Assembly (NCBI GenBank): GCA_963766005.1
Contig: CAVXYG010000014.1
Coordinates: forward strand, 199,160 to 263,159
Source: CAVXYG01 sp963766005
GTDB lineage: Bacteria; Actinomycetota; Actinomycetes; S36-B12; GCA-2699445
DNA length: 64,000 nt
Direction: 5' to 3'
This document shows, piece after piece, positions 61,996-64,000 of this stretch (positions within the stretch are counted from its first letter, which is position 1; each line of letters opens with the position of its first letter). A program made the position numbers and the translations under genes. Below the pieces are notes generated by a model. The model saw nothing but the letters and a program-made list of their open reading frames with translations, was not told the origin of the DNA and searched no databases.

Positions 61996-64000
61996 GTGCC
62001 CAGTACGGCAGCCTCTCAGCAGCATTTGGTGATCGTGGAGTCGCCGGCGAAGGCGAAGACGATCGCGAAGTACCTCGGCAAGGGCTATGAAGTGCTGGCC
62101 TCGGTCGGTCACATCCGCGATCTGCCCGAGAACGCTGCCGAAGTCCCGGAGGCCTTCCGCGGGCAGCCCTGGTCGCGGCTGGCGGTCAATATCGATGACG
62201 GCTTCGCGCCGATCTATGTCATCTCCCCCAAGAAGAAGAAGACGGTGAGCGATCTGAAGCGTGCGCTGAAGGACGCCGACGAGCTGCTGCTGGCCACGGA
62301 TGAGGACCGCGAGGGCGAGGCCATCGCGTGGCACCTGTTGGAGGTGCTGCAGCCGAAGGTGCCGGTGCGCCGGATGGTGTTCCATGAGATCACCAAGGAG
62401 GCGATCCAGGAGTCCCTGGCGCATACCCGCGACCTGGACCTCGATCTGGTGGACGCACAGGAGACCCGGCGCATCGTGGATCGCCTCGTGGGCTACGAGG
62501 TCTCGCCGGTGCTGTGGCGCAAGGTGAAGTTCGGCCTGTCCGCCGGCCGGGTGCAATCGGTGGCGGTGCGGCTGATCGTGCAGCGGGAGCGGGAGCGGAT
62601 CGCCTTCACCTCGGCGCAGTACAGCGATGTCCGGGGCCGCTTCGCCCCCGATGGCTTCAAGGGCCAGTTGGTGGGCCTGGACGACCGTCGGGTCGCCACG
62701 GGCAAGGACTTCGACGACCAGGGGCGCCTCACCGGCGATGCCATCGCGCTGACCCTGCCGCAGGCGGAGGAGTTGGCATCCGACCTGCTGCCCGCCCGGT
62801 TCACCGTCGATGAGGTCAAGCAGAAGCCCGGCACCCGCAAGCCGGGAGCGCCCTTCACCACCTCCACCCTGCAGCAGGAGGCGGGGCGCCGACTGCGGTG
62901 GGGCTCGGAGCGCACCATGAGGGTGGCGCAGGGGCTGTACGAGGGCGGTTACATCACCTACATGCGCACCGACTCCGTGCAGTTGAGCCAGCAGGCCATC
63001 ACGGCTGCGCGGGCCCAGGCCGAGCAGCTCTACGGCGCCGACTATGTGCATCCGTCGGTGCGCACCTACAAGGGCAAGAGCGCCAATGCCCAGGAGGCCC
63101 ACGAGGCCATCCGGCCTGCGGGGGAGGCGTTCCGCACGCCGGGGCAGCTCACCGGCCAGCTCGTCGGGGACGCCTGGGTGCTGTACGAGATGATCTGGAA
63201 GCGGACGATCGCCTCGCAGATGGCCGATGCCAGGATCAGCACCACCACGCTGCTGTTCTCCGCCCCCGACGGCCAGCAGCGCACGGCCAGGTTCAGCGCA
63301 TCCGGCACCGTCACGCTCTTCAAGGGATTCCGCGCCGCCTACGAGGAGACGGTCGTCGAGGACCGCAACGCGCAGGACTCCGTCACGAACGTGGCGCTGC
63401 CCAACCTCGCCCAGGGTGACGTCATCACCGCCGAGGAGCTGCAGGCGGTCGAGCATGAGACGAAGCCGCCGGCGCGGTACACCGAGGCGTCGCTGGTGCA
63501 GGCGCTGGAGGAGCGCGGCATCGGCCGGCCCTCCACGTACGCCTCCATCATCAAGACCATCATCAGCCGCAACTACGTGTGGAAGAAGGGTTCGGCGTTG
63601 GTGCCGTCCTTCCTGGCGTTCGCCGTGATCCGGCTGCTGGAGGAGCACTTCGCCTCGCTGGTCGACTACGACTTCACGCGGGAGATGGAGGAGGTGCTCG
63701 ACGCCATCTCCCGCGGCGACACGGCGCGGCTGGAGGCGCTGCAGCGGTTCTATCGCGGCGATGCCGGCCTGGACTTCGAGGGCCTGCAGCCGCTGCTGGA
63801 CAAGCTCGGCGATATCGACGCCCGCGCAATCTGCACCATGCCGATCAACGGCACCGAGGTGGTGCTGCGGGTGGGCAAGTACGGCGACTACCTGGAGCGG
63901 CCCTCGGACGGCAAGCGGGCCAACCTGCGCGGGGACCTGCCGCCGGACGAGCTGACGGCCGACTTTGCCGCCGAGGCGATCGAGCGCGGCAACTTCCAGA
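61996..64000 (+). CDS. topA: DNA topoisomerase I (5' part; runs off the window)
   Basis: The first 668 codons of topA, starting at GTG 61996. The TOPRIM domain opens VIVESPAKAKTIAKYLG and carries LATDEDREGEAIAW (Glu and Asp metal ligands). QETRRIVDRLVGYEVSP and SAGRVQSVAVRLIV follow. The catalytic Tyr is in EGGYITYMRTDS, coded at about 62943-62978. RPSTYASIIKTI and the DYDFTREMEEVLDAISRG are in place; the C-terminal repeats lie beyond 64000. It relaxes negative supercoils. Confidence 0.96.
   Translation, partial: MPSTAASQQHLVIVESPAKAKTIAKYLGKGYEVLASVGHIRDLPENAAEVPEAFRGQPWSRLAVNIDDGFAPIYVISPKKKKTVSDLKRALKDADELLLATDEDREGEAIAWHLLEVLQPKVPVRRMVFHEITKEAIQESLAHTRDLDLDLVDAQETRRIVDRLVGYEVSPVLWRKVKFGLSAGRVQSVAVRLIVQRERERIAFTSAQYSDVRGRFAPDGFKGQLVGLDDRRVATGKDFDDQGRLTGDAIALTLPQAEELASDLLPARFTVDEVKQKPGTRKPGAPFTTSTLQQEAGRRLRWGSERTMRVAQGLYEGGYITYMRTDSVQLSQQAITAARAQAEQLYGADYVHPSVRTYKGKSANAQEAHEAIRPAGEAFRTPGQLTGQLVGDAWVLYEMIWKRTIASQMADARISTTTLLFSAPDGQQRTARFSASGTVTLFKGFRAAYEETVVEDRNAQDSVTNVALPNLAQGDVITAEELQAVEHETKPPARYTEASLVQALEERGIGRPSTYASIIKTIISRNYVWKKGSALVPSFLAFAVIRLLEEHFASLVDYDFTREMEEVLDAISRGDTARLEALQRFYRGDAGLDFEGLQPLLDKLGDIDARAICTMPINGTEVVLRVGKYGDYLERPSDGKRANLRGDLPPDELTADFAAEAIERGNFQ

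Noticed and set aside
61761..62090. Small frame overlapping topA start
   Set aside because: It reads the topA sequence in a wrong frame.

Overview
The window reads as the chromosome of a high-GC actinobacterium. It carries a WhiB regulator, Tad pilus genes of the actinobacterial type, a MarP-like protease, an ArsA/Get3-like ATPase pair and an aspartokinase with an internal beta-subunit start. Gene order also matches actinobacteria I know. The stretch metallophosphoesterase, ponA, whiB, two ArsA-like ATPases, DUF4177, RidA, MBL, crp, nth, thioredoxin, NUDIX, marP, ephE, holin-like, nhaA, acs, HAD phosphatase, Tad genes, helicase follows the Mycobacterium tuberculosis Rv3683 to Rv3649 region from memory. 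Helicase, STAS, anti-sigma, H+-PPase, topA follows the Streptomyces bldG locus. I cannot place the genus. At least fifteen genes start 6-7 bases after an A-at-2, T-at-6 hexamer, so leaderless transcripts look common.

Layout: 1-8.6 kb holds a 90-bp tandem repeat, an alpha-glucosidase, a nitroreductase, an ArsC-like phosphatase, two paralogous secreted lytic transglycosylases, tRNA-Ser, tadA, upp and a GH3 lipoprotein. 8.9-11.9 kb is a transhydrogenase operon broken by about five single-base indels. 12-21.5 kb holds housekeeping genes: polyphosphate glucokinase, tRNA-Ser, SRP RNA, dnaX-recR, lysC-asd, tRNA-Pro, yqeY. 21.5-23 kb has two poorly conserved secreted proteins. 23-36 kb is the ponA/whiB to marP block. 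36-44 kb has ephE-like, holin-like, nhaA, acs, a Fic-like protein, a matrixin-like protease and a HAD phosphatase. 44-49.4 kb is the Tad operon, interrupted by 18 copies of an octanucleotide. 49.4-57.9 kb has the helicase, an anti-sigma pair, the H+-PPase, a methyltransferase and a cation-efflux gene. 58-61.7 kb is a two-transporter insert flanked on the left by a broken topA 5' fragment and on the right by the real topA, which runs off the window.

Themes: envelope building and protection (transglycosylases, PBP, MarP, GH3, matrixin-like protease), surface appendages (Tad), energy and ion balance (PPase, NhaA, transhydrogenase, acs) and redox or stress control (WhiB, CRP, STAS/anti-sigma).

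Caution: at least thirteen single-base frame breaks occur in otherwise conserved genes, several as an extra base in a C or G run. Many are probably sequence errors; the frameshifted genes are annotated as whole genes with the break positions stated.
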